From contig JBBSFH010000023.1 of the NCBI GenBank assembly GCA_038238915.1, forward strand, positions 1 through 42,837: a stretch of DNA of 42,837 nucleotides, given 5' to 3'. This document shows positions 34,387-41,743 of this stretch, one piece after another; the stretch's first letter is position 1; the number at the start of each line of letters is the position of its first letter. The translations under genes were made by a program, and so were the position numbers. Below the pieces are notes generated by a model. It saw only the letters and a list, made by a program, of their open reading frames with translations. It was not told the origin of the DNA and ran no database searches. This DNA is from JAVVHE01 sp038238915. GTDB taxonomy: Bacteria > Pseudomonadota > Alphaproteobacteria > Sphingomonadales > Sphingomonadaceae.

Positions 34387-36180
34387 ATGGCCACGGCCGC
34401 ACGGGCCATGCCCGCCAACGATCACGATACATTCGCCGATCACCTCGCCAGCCCCCCGGAGTCGCCCACCGACTCGCTCCCGGCCGGGTTCGCCTATGAT
34501 GGCGACGCGCTAATGTATCAGGCGGGCGACAAGGCCGATTTCGTCGCTAGCCGGATCGACGTGCTCGGAGAAACGCGCGACGGCAACCGTTGGAACTGGG
34601 GCAAGTTGCTTCGCTGGCGCGACCGCGACAGGGGCGAGCATGAATGGGCTATGCCCAACGCATGGCTCGAAGGCGACTGTGGTGAGGTTCGCCGCATGTT
34701 GCTCGCTCGCGGCGCAACGCTGGGAACCGATCGCAAGGCGCGCGAGCACCTCGCAACCTTTCTCAGCCAGGTCCGCTCAACGATTCGTATCCGCGCCGCT
34801 GAAAGGCTGGGATGGTCCGGCCCCGTGTTCGTGCTCCCCTCACGCGCTATCGGCGATGGCGACGGCGAGCGCATCGTATATCAGGGCGCGGGTTCGCCCG
34901 GCCGCGCCTTTGAGCAAGCGGGGAGTTTGGACGGCTGGCGCGAGCACGTCGCCGCGAAGGCGGTGGGAAACTCGCGGCTCGCGCTGGGCATCGCCGCCGC
35001 ATTCGCGGGGCCGTTGCTGGAACCGCTAGGCTATGAGGGCGGCGGGGTGCATTTTCGGGGCGCATCGTCATCGGGCAAAACGACGATCCTTCGCGCCGCC
35101 GCCAGCGTGTGGGGACCACATGCCGCTCGCATGGTCATGTGGCGCGCGACCGACAACGGCATGGAAGGCGTTGCGGAACTGGGAAACGACACGCTGCTTT
35201 GCCTGGACGAATTGGGACAAGCGCCGCCCGGTGTCGCCGACAAGGTTAGCTATATGCTGAGCAACGGTGTCGGGAAGGCGCGCGCGAAACAGGACGGGGC
35301 CGCACGCGACGCAAGGCGGTGGCGGGTGCTTTACCTGTCATCGGGCGAGATTGGGCTTGGCGACGCCATCGCGCGTGACAAGCCGGGGCGAGGCGCGGCG
35401 GCGGGGCAAGACGTGCGCGTGCTCGATCTGGAAGCCGACGCGGGGAAGGGCTTGGGCGCGTTCGCCGATCTCCACGGCGCGGCCGGGGGAGCCGCCTTCG
35501 CGCATGCGTTGGAGAGCGGCGCAATCAATCACCACGGCTGGGCGGGCGCGGCGTTCCTCGAAGCTTTGACGGCGGACCGCGAGGCGCTTGTGGCGCAAGC
35601 CCGGCGCGACGTCGAAGCGTTCAAGCGCGATAACCTCCCGGCCGGGGCCGATGGGCAGGTGGGGAGGGCGGCGGACCGCTTCGCCATCATCGCGGCGGCG
35701 GGCGAGTTAGCGGCGAGCCTTGGTGTGCTTCCGTGGAACGATGGCGAGGCGACGTGGGCGGCTGGTGAATGCTTGCGCGCGTGGATAGACGGCCGGGGGG
35801 GGAGCGGGGCTGGGGAGCGTGCGAAGGCACTCGAAGGCGTGCGCGGGTTCATAGGCGCGCACGCGGCGCGCTTCGAGCCGGTGGACCCTATCGCCCACGC
35901 AGAGCTTCGCCCGGTGAACCACCGCGCCGGGTTCTGGCGTGACGGCGAGCGCGGGCGCGAATGGCTGATCCTTACTGCTGCATGGGGCGAGCTTTGGACC
36001 GGCGCAGGCTTGGACCCCAAGCAAGCCGCTCGCCACCTCGCTGTGGCTGGTGTGCTCCGCCGCGATGGGAAGGCGAACTCGCTATCCATGCGGCTTCCCG
36101 ATCTGGGGAAGCAGCGCGTGTATGCGGTGACGCTCCCCGACGATGGCGCGGAACACCTGGAACATGTGGCGCAAGGCTAA
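34387..36180 (+). CDS. DUF927 helicase-like ATPase of the element
   Basis: A 597-residue protein from ATG 34387. DUF927 covers roughly residues 30-330, with Walker A GASSSGKT at 225-232, Walker B LLCLDELGQ near 275, and a sensor-like LYLSSGEIG near 315. DUF927 proteins are the replicative-helicase component of many P4-like and plasmid modules. Downstream is a winged-helix-like tail (GKQRVYAVTLPDDG). Together with the Toprim gene it forms a split primase/helicase. Two repeats of the right iteron cluster lie inside its last 31 bases. Confidence 0.9.
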   Translation: MATAARAMPANDHDTFADHLASPPESPTDSLPAGFAYDGDALMYQAGDKADFVASRIDVLGETRDGNRWNWGKLLRWRDRDRGEHEWAMPNAWLEGDCGEVRRMLLARGATLGTDRKAREHLATFLSQVRSTIRIRAAERLGWSGPVFVLPSRAIGDGDGERIVYQGAGSPGRAFEQAGSLDGWREHVAAKAVGNSRLALGIAAAFAGPLLEPLGYEGGGVHFRGASSSGKTTILRAAASVWGPHAARMVMWRATDNGMEGVAELGNDTLLCLDELGQAPPGVADKVSYMLSNGVGKARAKQDGAARDARRWRVLYLSSGEIGLGDAIARDKPGRGAAAGQDVRVLDLEADAGKGLGAFADLHGAAGGAAFAHALESGAINHHGWAGAAFLEALTADREALVAQARRDVEAFKRDNLPAGADGQVGRAADRFAIIAAAGELAASLGVLPWNDGEATWAAGECLRAWIDGRGGSGAGERAKALEGVRGFIGAHAARFEPVDPIAHAELRPVNHRAGFWRDGERGREWLILTAAWGELWTGAGLDPKQAARHLAVAGVLRRDGKANSLSMRLPDLGKQRVYAVTLPDDGAEHLEHVAQG

Positions 36181-36260
36181 CGTGTTCCGGCCAAAGGGCC
36201 TTAAAGCGCACGCGTTTGAGCCATTTCTGATGGCTGGAACACTTGGAACACGTGGAACAC
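36150..36260. repeat. Right iteron-like cluster, mirror image of the left one
   Basis: Six copies of the same 7-base core: two on the plus strand in 9-base phase (36150-36156, and 36159-36165 with one mismatch), one on the minus strand (36182-36188), then three plus-strand copies in 9-base phase (36236-36242, 36245-36251, 36254-36260). The order (two, one inverted, three) is exactly the reverse complement of the left cluster, and the 16-base gap between the pair and the single copy is the same. A 6-base stem with 5-base loop (36219-36235) precedes the triple. Confidence 0.78.
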
Positions 36261-36281
36261 CTCGAAACGGAGTAAACGCAC

Positions 36282-36890
36282 ATGGCGAGAACGAAAACAG
36301 TGGCGAAGGCTGAGCCTGCCAACCCCGACGTGATGCGCAAGCGCGTGCTGACGGCACTCGATCCCGCTTGCACCGGTGCGGCGATCGTGGGCCAATTCGG
36401 TGCCACAACCTTCGGCGAATTGGACATGCAGACGACTTATGAGCTGATCCGAAAGCGCGCAGATGAGGTTCGCAAAGGTAATTTAGGCAGCGCGGAAGAT
36501 ATGCTGACGGGGCAAGCTATCGCGCTTAATGCCCTGTTTCTCGACCTGACGAAGCGCTCCGGCTTGAACATTTTGAGCAATCTTGGAGCCGCCGAGACTT
36601 ACATGCGCCTCGCTCTCAAAGCGCAAAGCCAATGCCGCGCGACGCTCGAAACACTGGCGGCGATCAAGAACCCGCCCGTGGTCTATGCCCGCCAAGCCAA
36701 TTTCGCGGCCGGGCATCAACAGGTGAACAACGGCGCGCTCGCGCACGCGGACAAAATCGAAAATCAGCCGAACAAACTTTTGGAGGCAGAGCATGGCGAA
36801 CGGTTGGACCCCGGAGCGGCGGGCGAAGCAGGCGGAAGCGATCAAGCGCTGGCGACCGTGGGAGCAATCCACAGGACCGCGCGCGGATGA
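36282..36890 (+). CDS. Phage-island hypothetical protein
   Basis: A 202-residue protein from ATG 36282, immediately after the right iteron cluster. Helical segments include MQTTYELIRKRADEVRKG, LTGQAIALNALFLDLTKR and METYMRLALKAQSQCRATLE-like pattern (actual start AETYMRL), then the motif RQANFAAGHQQVNNG, which I associate with a conserved family in phages and islands of alphaproteobacteria. The function is unknown. The last 98 bases overlap the next gene in another frame; the C-terminus after about residue 165 is likely less conserved. Confidence 0.82.
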   Translation: MARTKTVAKAEPANPDVMRKRVLTALDPACTGAAIVGQFGATTFGELDMQTTYELIRKRADEVRKGNLGSAEDMLTGQAIALNALFLDLTKRSGLNILSNLGAAETYMRLALKAQSQCRATLETLAAIKNPPVVYARQANFAAGHQQVNNGALAHADKIENQPNKLLEAEHGERLDPGAAGEAGGSDQALATVGAIHRTARG

Positions 36891-37023
36891 GGGCAAAGCG
36901 ACCGTGAGCCGGAACGCTGACAAAGGCGGGCAGCGGGAGGCAATCCGAGCTATGGTGCGCGAACTTCGAGCCGAGTTGCGCGAGCTTGAGGAGGCATCAG
37001 AGAGCGTACGATCAGCCGGTTGA
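36793..37023 (+). CDS. Small phage-island hypothetical protein
   Basis: A 76-residue protein from ATG 36793, with TTGGAGG upstream as a good ribosome site. It begins MANGWTPERRAKQAEAIKRW, then RPWEQSTGPRADEGKATVSRN, a charged motif block that recurs in many phage and integrative elements of Alphaproteobacteria. The C-terminus is a Glu/Arg coiled segment (VRELRAELRELEEA). The role is unknown, but the conserved block and ribosome site support it as real even though it overlaps the previous gene by 98 bases. Confidence 0.82.
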   Translation: MANGWTPERRAKQAEAIKRWRPWEQSTGPRADEGKATVSRNADKGGQREAIRAMVRELRAELRELEEASESVRSAG

Positions 37024-37571
37024 GCAACGTTACGCCAGCGACCAGCAATATTGGTCCCTCACTTCAGGATTACAGTCTAACAAGCTGGACATTATATAGT
37101 TTGCAAACTGGCTAAACCTTGCGGCGTGGAAAGCCAGTAAATGCCATCCGTCTACAGGTTGGATGTGTCGTTAAAACGATCCCGGCGACATTCGCTCGGG
37201 CGTATATTGCGCCAGTTGCCCGGCTAGGGGTGCGCTCAATGGTGTTGGGGACTTCTGCAATCGGGGGTGATCGACGGGATCGCGTCGGTTCGCTTCGTCC
37301 GCGTGGGCAAACTGATGAAGCTGCGCGCACGCGCAGGAAGGATCACCGTGGTTGCATCGAAACTCGGTATCGAAGCCCACCACCGCGAAAATCGGCGTAT
37401 GGCGGACGGCTTGCTATAGGCGAAGGCCACGTTTTTCCAACATTTCGCGCTTGAAGCGCTCAGGAGGTTCGACTAGCCGATCGTGCGGCCGCGAACGAGT
37501 GTGGGGCTGTGGTTGTCGGAGATCATTGTGATCGACGACGGTCGTCGTGTGTCCCGGCAGCTGGAGGAACA
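37024..37571. other. Intergenic region with probable right end of the element
   Basis: A 548-base stretch with no confident gene. At 37241-37252 lies GGTGTTGGGGAC, an exact 12-base direct repeat of 30604-30615, a candidate right junction or arm site; the element would then span about 6.6 kb. The A/T-rich 37080-37115 is unlike the surrounding sequence. A 50-codon frame (GTG 37267 to TAG 37419, SVRFVRVGKLMKLRARAGR) has coding-like composition but no recognised family; it may be the stump of a gene cut by insertion. Confidence 0.45.
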
Positions 37572-38294
37572 ATGGTCGCGAGCGAGCCCGTCGGGATGCG
37601 GCCAATAATTTTGTTGCAGCTGGGCATCATAGCGCTGTGTTTGGCAGCGCTGTGGAGCGTTGCGAGCAACTGGCCGTATCCGAACCATCTGGTACGCCCG
37701 TTCCTGCCTCCCACCGCCGCCTATCCCGAGGCACAGATCAAGGAATGGGTCGAAGGCGGCGATTTCGATCCCCAATTCCTGGCGTTTTTTGATCGCGACC
37801 CCCGTCGAACCCCGCCGCCGGGTGACAGCATTCTCTCGCCGGCCGACGGTCACTTGAAATATATCGTCCGTTATCAGGGCAAGACTTACTTCGTTATCGG
37901 GCTATCGTTTTGGGACGTGCATGTGATTCGTTTGCCTGTCTCGGGGACAGTCACCTCCGTCGAGTTCAAGGGTTCGACCCTGTTCCGTGATCGAAACGCG
38001 ACAGACGGCGCGCCCTATCTGAGGGACAAGGTTTCGCCCGTCCAAGCGGTGATCAAAATCACCACGCCGCACGGCGAGGTAGGGATGCGCATGATCACAA
38101 GCTGGTGGGCAAGCCGCCTGAAAGTCAGCATCTGGCCGGGGAAGGTCATCAAGCGTGGGGACCGTGTAGGGCGTATCGTTCTGGGTAGTTCGACGACAGT
38201 CGATTTACCTGGGGATGCCACGTTTTTCATAAAGCCTAAGGGCCGGGTGGTCGCGGGTGAGACCGAGATTGCGCCTGCTTCGGTGATCAAGTGA
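37572..38294 (+). CDS. Short-form phosphatidylserine decarboxylase family protein
   Basis: A 240-residue protein from ATG 37572 with GGAGG at 37563-37567. One membrane helix near residues 10-28. The PSD landmarks are SPADGHLKY (Asp of the charge relay), FWDVHVIRLPVSGTV (the short-form DVHxxR variant), and the self-cleavage site LGSS at 204-207 in place of LGST, with cleavage expected before Ser206 to form the pyruvoyl group. It would make phosphatidylethanolamine at the inner membrane. pssA is not next to it, unlike the usual psd-pssA pair, so a second copy or another pyruvoyl role is possible. Confidence 0.82.
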   Translation: MVASEPVGMRPIILLQLGIIALCLAALWSVASNWPYPNHLVRPFLPPTAAYPEAQIKEWVEGGDFDPQFLAFFDRDPRRTPPPGDSILSPADGHLKYIVRYQGKTYFVIGLSFWDVHVIRLPVSGTVTSVEFKGSTLFRDRNATDGAPYLRDKVSPVQAVIKITTPHGEVGMRMITSWWASRLKVSIWPGKVIKRGDRVGRIVLGSSTTVDLPGDATFFIKPKGRVVAGETEIAPASVIK

Positions 38295-38494
38295 AGTCTC
38301 TGTGGGTAAATGGACGAATGGCGTGGGGGCCAGTGATTTGGCTGGCAGCGCTCACACTACTCGTTTTGGCGGCAGATGTGGCGTGGCGGGTGCTCAGGAT
38401 GCCGGCCACGTCGTTGCTCGCCGTGGTCTTGGTCGGAAGCGCTGTGTGGCTGGGCCTCGTATACATGGCCCGGCGGTGGGTGAGCGCGCGCTAG
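38291..38494 (+). CDS. Small membrane protein after the PSD-like gene
   Basis: A 67-residue protein from GTG 38291, overlapping the PSD-like stop by 4 bases. Two hydrophobic helices (VIWLAALTLLVLAADVAW and SLLAVVLVGSAVWLGLVYMA) separated by RVLRMPAT, with positive residues at both ends. It is probably co-translated with the PSD-like enzyme and could hold it at the membrane. The family is not recognised. Confidence 0.68.
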   Translation: MKSLWVNGRMAWGPVIWLAALTLLVLAADVAWRVLRMPATSLLAVVLVGSAVWLGLVYMARRWVSAR

Positions 38495-38744
38495 GCGATG
38501 TTGCCGAGTTGGGCACGCTTTCGGGCGGAGAGGGTTATTGCATCAGGCCACCGCAAGCCGACCTGCACATGCAGCACGTTAGGATTGCTTTGTCTCATCG
38601 AAGACGGCCGGTCAAAGCGCAGATGGAGCCTACGCGCGCCTACTCTACAATCGAGTGATGCATGTCATTAACGGGACCTAGCGACGTGTTCCCGAAACCA
38701 AAAACCAACCCGCGTTCCATTCGAAGCGGTCGATACCGAGATGA

Positions 38745-38921
38745 CCGGCGAGCCTCCTGGGGCTGTCCGGTGTCGAGATGCAGTTGCGCAGCCCTCCCCC
38801 GGCGACATGCCATAACTACGGCGCTTGGCTGGGAGATCCCTACGCGAGCCCGTGCGCGCTGGCGATGCCCCATCTTGAGGGGCGGCTGGTGCGGGTGAAT
38901 GACCAAGCGGCTTCCATTTAG
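38745..38921 (+). pseudogene. SRAP (YedK/HMCES-type) gene remnant, copy 1
   Basis: The frame 38813-38921 encodes HNYGAWLGDPYASPCALAMP, then HLEGRLVRVNDQAASI and a stop, close to the C-terminal end of SRAP proteins and to the second remnant at 41520-41734 (NYGAWLGDPYASVCALAVP). Compared with that copy, about 17 bases are missing just before 38813, which breaks the frame, and the catalytic N-terminal Cys domain is absent. The rest of 38495-39038 (544 bases after the small membrane protein) shows no other credible gene. Confidence 0.7.
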
Positions 38922-39038
38922 GCGAAGGGCTGAGCGGCCGCTCTCGCCCCAGTTGCGCTCGTTCAACGGTGGATTTTTCTTCCCCAGTTGCGGCCCGTCA
39001 GCTTAGCAGCTTGCTCAATTGGGGCGAGAGGTGAGGCA

Positions 39039-39872
39039 ATGACCGCGATAGCTATTTGGCGCAACGATGAGGTCAACGGAAACCCATCGCTGTGGGTTGC
39101 TGCCGATAGCAGAGTGTCCGGGGGGGACGGCAAGCCGATGATTGATGATGCGGTGAAAATCTTGTCGCTTCCAATCGTTTGTCGCCGGCCGGGACCGAAC
39201 GGGTTTTTCAGCGAAGCCTATTTCGTTCACACGTTAGGTTATTGCTTCGCGGGTAGCACGCTTATGGGGCAAAACGCCTATCTTGCCCTCCTGCCCTTAC
39301 TATCGAGCCTCGTATCGGAAACGTCCTATATACCCTCGATTTACGATATCGCCCGCCAAATGTTGGCTTACTTTAAAGCGATGTTTGATGACTACAAACG
39401 CGTAGCGGGACAAAAATCGATCTTTGAAGTAGCTGTGTTCGGATATTGCCACAGGACGCGGAGGTTGCAGATTTTTCGCTTCTATCCCGGTCTTGTTCAG
39501 GGTGTCTATGAAGTTGTTCTCGAAGCTCATCAGGACTTGCACACCCACGACTTCGTGTACCTAGGGACGGACGGCGAAGCGCTGCGAGAGCAAATCAGGA
39601 ATGCTTTTAATGTTGAAGCTGTGCCGGGCCGTCCGATTTCAGGTGCGCCACGTTATATAATTCAAGATCGTATGACGAGCGACGAAAACCCGACGATCGG
39701 TGGCGATCTTCAACTCGCCATCGCCGACAGCTTCGGCTTGCGACCGGTCGCATTGTTAAAGCCTTACGTCTTAGGGCACCCTGCATCTTATATGAGCTAT
39801 CTCGGTCGCAAACTAACGAACGACTTAACAAACGTTGGGGAAGCGCGGGCGGCACTTATGGCGGTCGTGTAG
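39039..39872 (+). CDS. Lone proteasome/HslV-like Ntn hydrolase
   Basis: A 277-residue protein from ATG 39039 with GTGAGG upstream. After Met removal Thr becomes residue 1 (TAIAIWR); Asp in VAADSRVSGG and Lys in DDAVKIL follow at mature positions 22 and 39, the Thr1-Asp17-Lys33 pattern of HslV and proteasome beta subunits, and GYCFAGSTLMG matches the later Gly-rich turn. The C-terminal 150 residues are longer than in HslV. Codon use is more A/T-rich than in neighbouring genes, suggesting transfer. No ATPase partner (HslU) is adjacent. Function unknown. Confidence 0.72.
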   Translation: MTAIAIWRNDEVNGNPSLWVAADSRVSGGDGKPMIDDAVKILSLPIVCRRPGPNGFFSEAYFVHTLGYCFAGSTLMGQNAYLALLPLLSSLVSETSYIPSIYDIARQMLAYFKAMFDDYKRVAGQKSIFEVAVFGYCHRTRRLQIFRFYPGLVQGVYEVVLEAHQDLHTHDFVYLGTDGEALREQIRNAFNVEAVPGRPISGAPRYIIQDRMTSDENPTIGGDLQLAIADSFGLRPVALLKPYVLGHPASYMSYLGRKLTNDLTNVGEARAALMAVV

Positions 39873-40076
39873 CGCAGCAGCATAGCGAGGTTTGAAGGCG
39901 AAGTTTGGCGAAGGTTGCTACCTCCAAGCATCCGCTTTGGATGACTGCTTCATTTGCTTCGGCACGAAAAAGCAGCCGGTCCGCCGTACACCAATTGCTG
40001 CCACATGCCGGTCCGCCAAGTCCATTGCAGACATGCGATGTCGTCCGGCGCGACGGATGCGGCATCGGCACAAACG

Positions 40077-40106
40077 AAAACGGGCCGCCCTTTAACGGGC
40101 GACCCG
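40077..40106 (-). terminator. Intrinsic terminator of the Cys-motif secreted protein gene
   Basis: On the minus strand CGGGTCGCCC (40106-40097) pairs with GGGCGGCCCG (40090-40081) around GTTAAA, with a single G-T pair, followed by TTTT (40080-40077). It lies 31 bases beyond the stop of the 40137-40700 gene, so it should end its transcript. Confidence 0.82.
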
Positions 40107-40136
40107 CTCGAAGGGCGATCGAGAGCGCCGCCTTAT

Positions 40137-40700
40137 TTAAGCGCAGGCCTTCCCATGGTCCGGGCGGTTTCCACCGGCCCGGGCGGCAGCCTCGCTCATA
40201 TAGCTCCCGGCCTTGGTCTTGCCGTAATAGCGGTCGGTCGAACAATGATAGACCTTGGAGCGGGTGTTCACCCAAACCTGCCCATTGCCGCCCCCGGGGG
40301 CCGGTAAGGCCATCGGCGTGGATGGAGACCTTCGCGCGTTCGCAGCAGCGGGCGCAGGGAGAGGGGCCGTCGATACGGCTGGGGCGGAGCCTTTGCACGC
40401 TGCTTTGTTGGCATTGCCGGGCTTCGTGCAATCGTAGTGCCGTCCGGTCGTCATAGTGGTGGTCGTCGCGGTCGCCATTGGTGCCGCGCCAGCAGACGCC
40501 GCCGGAGCGGCTTTTGTCGCCGCCGCGCCCTTGCACGCTGCCTTATTGGCGTTGCCCGCCTTGGAGCAATCATAGTGCCGCGCGGATGAAGGCGATCCCG
40601 CAGCGGGAGCGGAAGCGGCGGTTTGTGCGAGCGACGGGGTGGCCCAAAGCGCGAACGCGACCAAGCACGATGCGAGCGCGGGTAAACGTAACTGGCTCAT
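40137..40700 (-). CDS. Exported protein with repeated HYDC motif
   Basis: A 187-residue protein from ATG 40700. The signal peptide ends FALWATPSLAQT. Two copies of an HYDC(S/T)K(A/P)GNANKAACKG unit are separated by Ala/Thr-rich linkers, then a Pro-rich segment and the conserved C-terminal domain VWVNTRSKVYHC...YYGKTK.G.YMSEA.A...G.RPDHGKAC, a small family found widely in proteobacteria with a likely disulfide. The internal repeat suggests that a short Cys-pair module was duplicated. The function is unknown; it should act in the periplasm or outside. Confidence 0.8.
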   Translation of the reverse strand: MSQLRLPALASCLVAFALWATPSLAQTAASAPAAGSPSSARHYDCSKAGNANKAACKGAAATKAAPAASAGAAPMATATTTTMTTGRHYDCTKPGNANKAACKGSAPAVSTAPLPAPAAANARRSPSTPMALPAPGGGNGQVWVNTRSKVYHCSTDRYYGKTKAGSYMSEAAARAGGNRPDHGKACA

Positions 40701-40851
40701 TCGATTAATCCTTGTCGTTTTGACCCCTTGGTTTCCAATGCTGCGGCAATACGATCCCAAACGCAATTCATCGGTGCCGACGCGTCGCTGGCTTCGCGGC
40801 GCTCTGCTATTTTAACCTTGCTACCAAGCCCGTGTTGGCGATTGTGCGCCG

Positions 40852-41049
40852 ATGGCGGGATGGGTGGACGGGAAGCGGGTGCGCGGTGGCCTTCGCATCG
40901 ATGCCATCCCGATCAGCGTTCGCGTTCGACCCGAACAACTCGCGCTCATCGATGCGTGGATTGCGCTTCACCCGGATGACGTACCCAGGCCTTCGCGCCC
41001 GGAGGCGATTAAACGTTTGATTACAAAGGGCTTGCGGATTCCCGATTAG
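40852..41049 (+). CDS. Small ribbon-helix-helix-like protein
   Basis: A 65-residue protein from ATG 40852. The core ISVRVRPEQLALIDAWIALH, then PSRPEAIKRLITKGLRI, is the pattern of a CopG/Arc ribbon-helix-helix DNA-binding protein (beta strand, helix, turn with SRPEAI, helix). No toxin gene sits beside it, so it may be a lone regulator. Promoter and ribosome site are weak, so the exact start is uncertain. Confidence 0.68.
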   Translation: MAGWVDGKRVRGGLRIDAIPISVRVRPEQLALIDAWIALHPDDVPRPSRPEAIKRLITKGLRIPD

Positions 41050-41086
41050 GGGCGCTGATCCTGAGCATGTCGATTTTGAATACGCC

Positions 41087-41287
41087 ATGCCGCTAGGCAC
41101 CACGCATCTACTCGAAGGCCAGCTCAAGCTAACCGATGCGAACATCGAGTTGCGGACCCCGGACGGGGGAAGGTGGCGGCTCCACATGTCCCGACGCGCG
41201 CGCGAACTGGCGGGCCGGACCGTGCGTTTGCAGGGAACACGCGTCGGGTTCGATGAACTGGAAGTCGATTGGATCGGGGACGCTTAG
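41087..41287 (+). CDS. DUF5818 family small protein
   Basis: A 66-residue protein starting MPLGTTHLLEGQLKLTDANI, then WRLHMSRRARELAGRTVRLQGTR, and GFDELEVDWIG. This fits DUF5818, a small beta-rich family that I know from sphingomonads; no function is known. Its stop codon shares bases with the stop of the minus-strand zinc-finger remnant (TTAG at 41284-41287), so the two converge with full overlap of stops. Confidence 0.75.
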   Translation: MPLGTTHLLEGQLKLTDANIELRTPDGGRWRLHMSRRARELAGRTVRLQGTRVGFDELEVDWIGDA

Positions 41288-41506
41288 GCGGCGCGCCTGG
41301 GCGACGGTGGCGGGCCTTCGTCGATCCCCTCGCCAACCCGGTCGGTCCCCGTCTCGCTCGAATTAAATATTGCAAAATCTGGCGTTCCCGGTCCCGGCGA
41401 TGCCATGAAGATCACCTGGCCCTCGCATCCCACCACCTTGCAGCGGCTGGTAGCGCCTAGGAGGCAATAGGAGAGGTCCCGGAGCGTGCGGAGCGCGTCA
41501 AGGTCC
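41284..41506 (-). pseudogene. Truncated copy of the zinc-finger-like gene
   Basis: The C-terminal part (about 72 residues) closely matches the intact gene at 42474-42815: shared segments SRCKVVGCEGQVIFMASPGP and ETGTD.VGEGIDEGPPP.P.RAA. The N-terminal part, which carries the first Cys pair in the intact copy, is missing; homology ends at about 41506, where the SRAP fragment begins on the opposite strand. A minus-strand frame stays open to 41586 but its extra residues are antisense to the SRAP remnant. It is probably a decayed duplicate. Confidence 0.7.
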
Positions 41507-41519
41507 CGACCCCCGGATG

Positions 41520-41734
41520 GCGACCGCATGGCATTCCTAACGTGCGAGCCGAACGCAACCGTCGCCGCCGTCCACCCCAAGGCCATGCCCGTGCTGCTCG
41601 CACCCGATAACTACGGCGCTTGGCTGGGCGATCCTTATGCGAGCGTGTGCGCGCTGGCGGTGCCGCACCCTGAAGGGCTGATCGTAGAGGCGCATTCTTC
41701 GGCGGCGCGCTTTTTGGGTGGCAGTGGGGCCTGA
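41520..41734 (+). pseudogene. SRAP (YedK/HMCES-type) gene remnant, copy 2
   Basis: The frame reads MAFLTCEPNATVAAVHPKAM, then PVLLAPDNYGAWLGDPYASV and ends with GLIVEAHSSAARFLGGSGA. EPNATVAAVHPKAMPVLL is the hallmark C-terminal motif of SOS-response-associated peptidases, including the active-site His. The first two thirds (catalytic Cys2 and Asn) are absent: the upstream 41281-41506 belongs to another gene on the other strand. It is a 3' fragment, not a working enzyme. Intact SRAP proteins form a covalent adduct with abasic DNA. Confidence 0.78.
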
Positions 41735-41743
41735 GACACATGG

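Noticed and set aside
30391..37069. TCCTGAAGTGA (30391-30401) and its inverse (37059-37069) as element ends
   Set aside because: The 11 bases match only in inverted orientation. Integration by a tyrosine integrase makes direct repeats, so I treat this as chance.
39873..40136. Small genes in the gap after the proteasome-like gene
   Set aside because: Several frames are open but none has a ribosome site or recognisable motif; only the terminator at 40077-40106 was kept.
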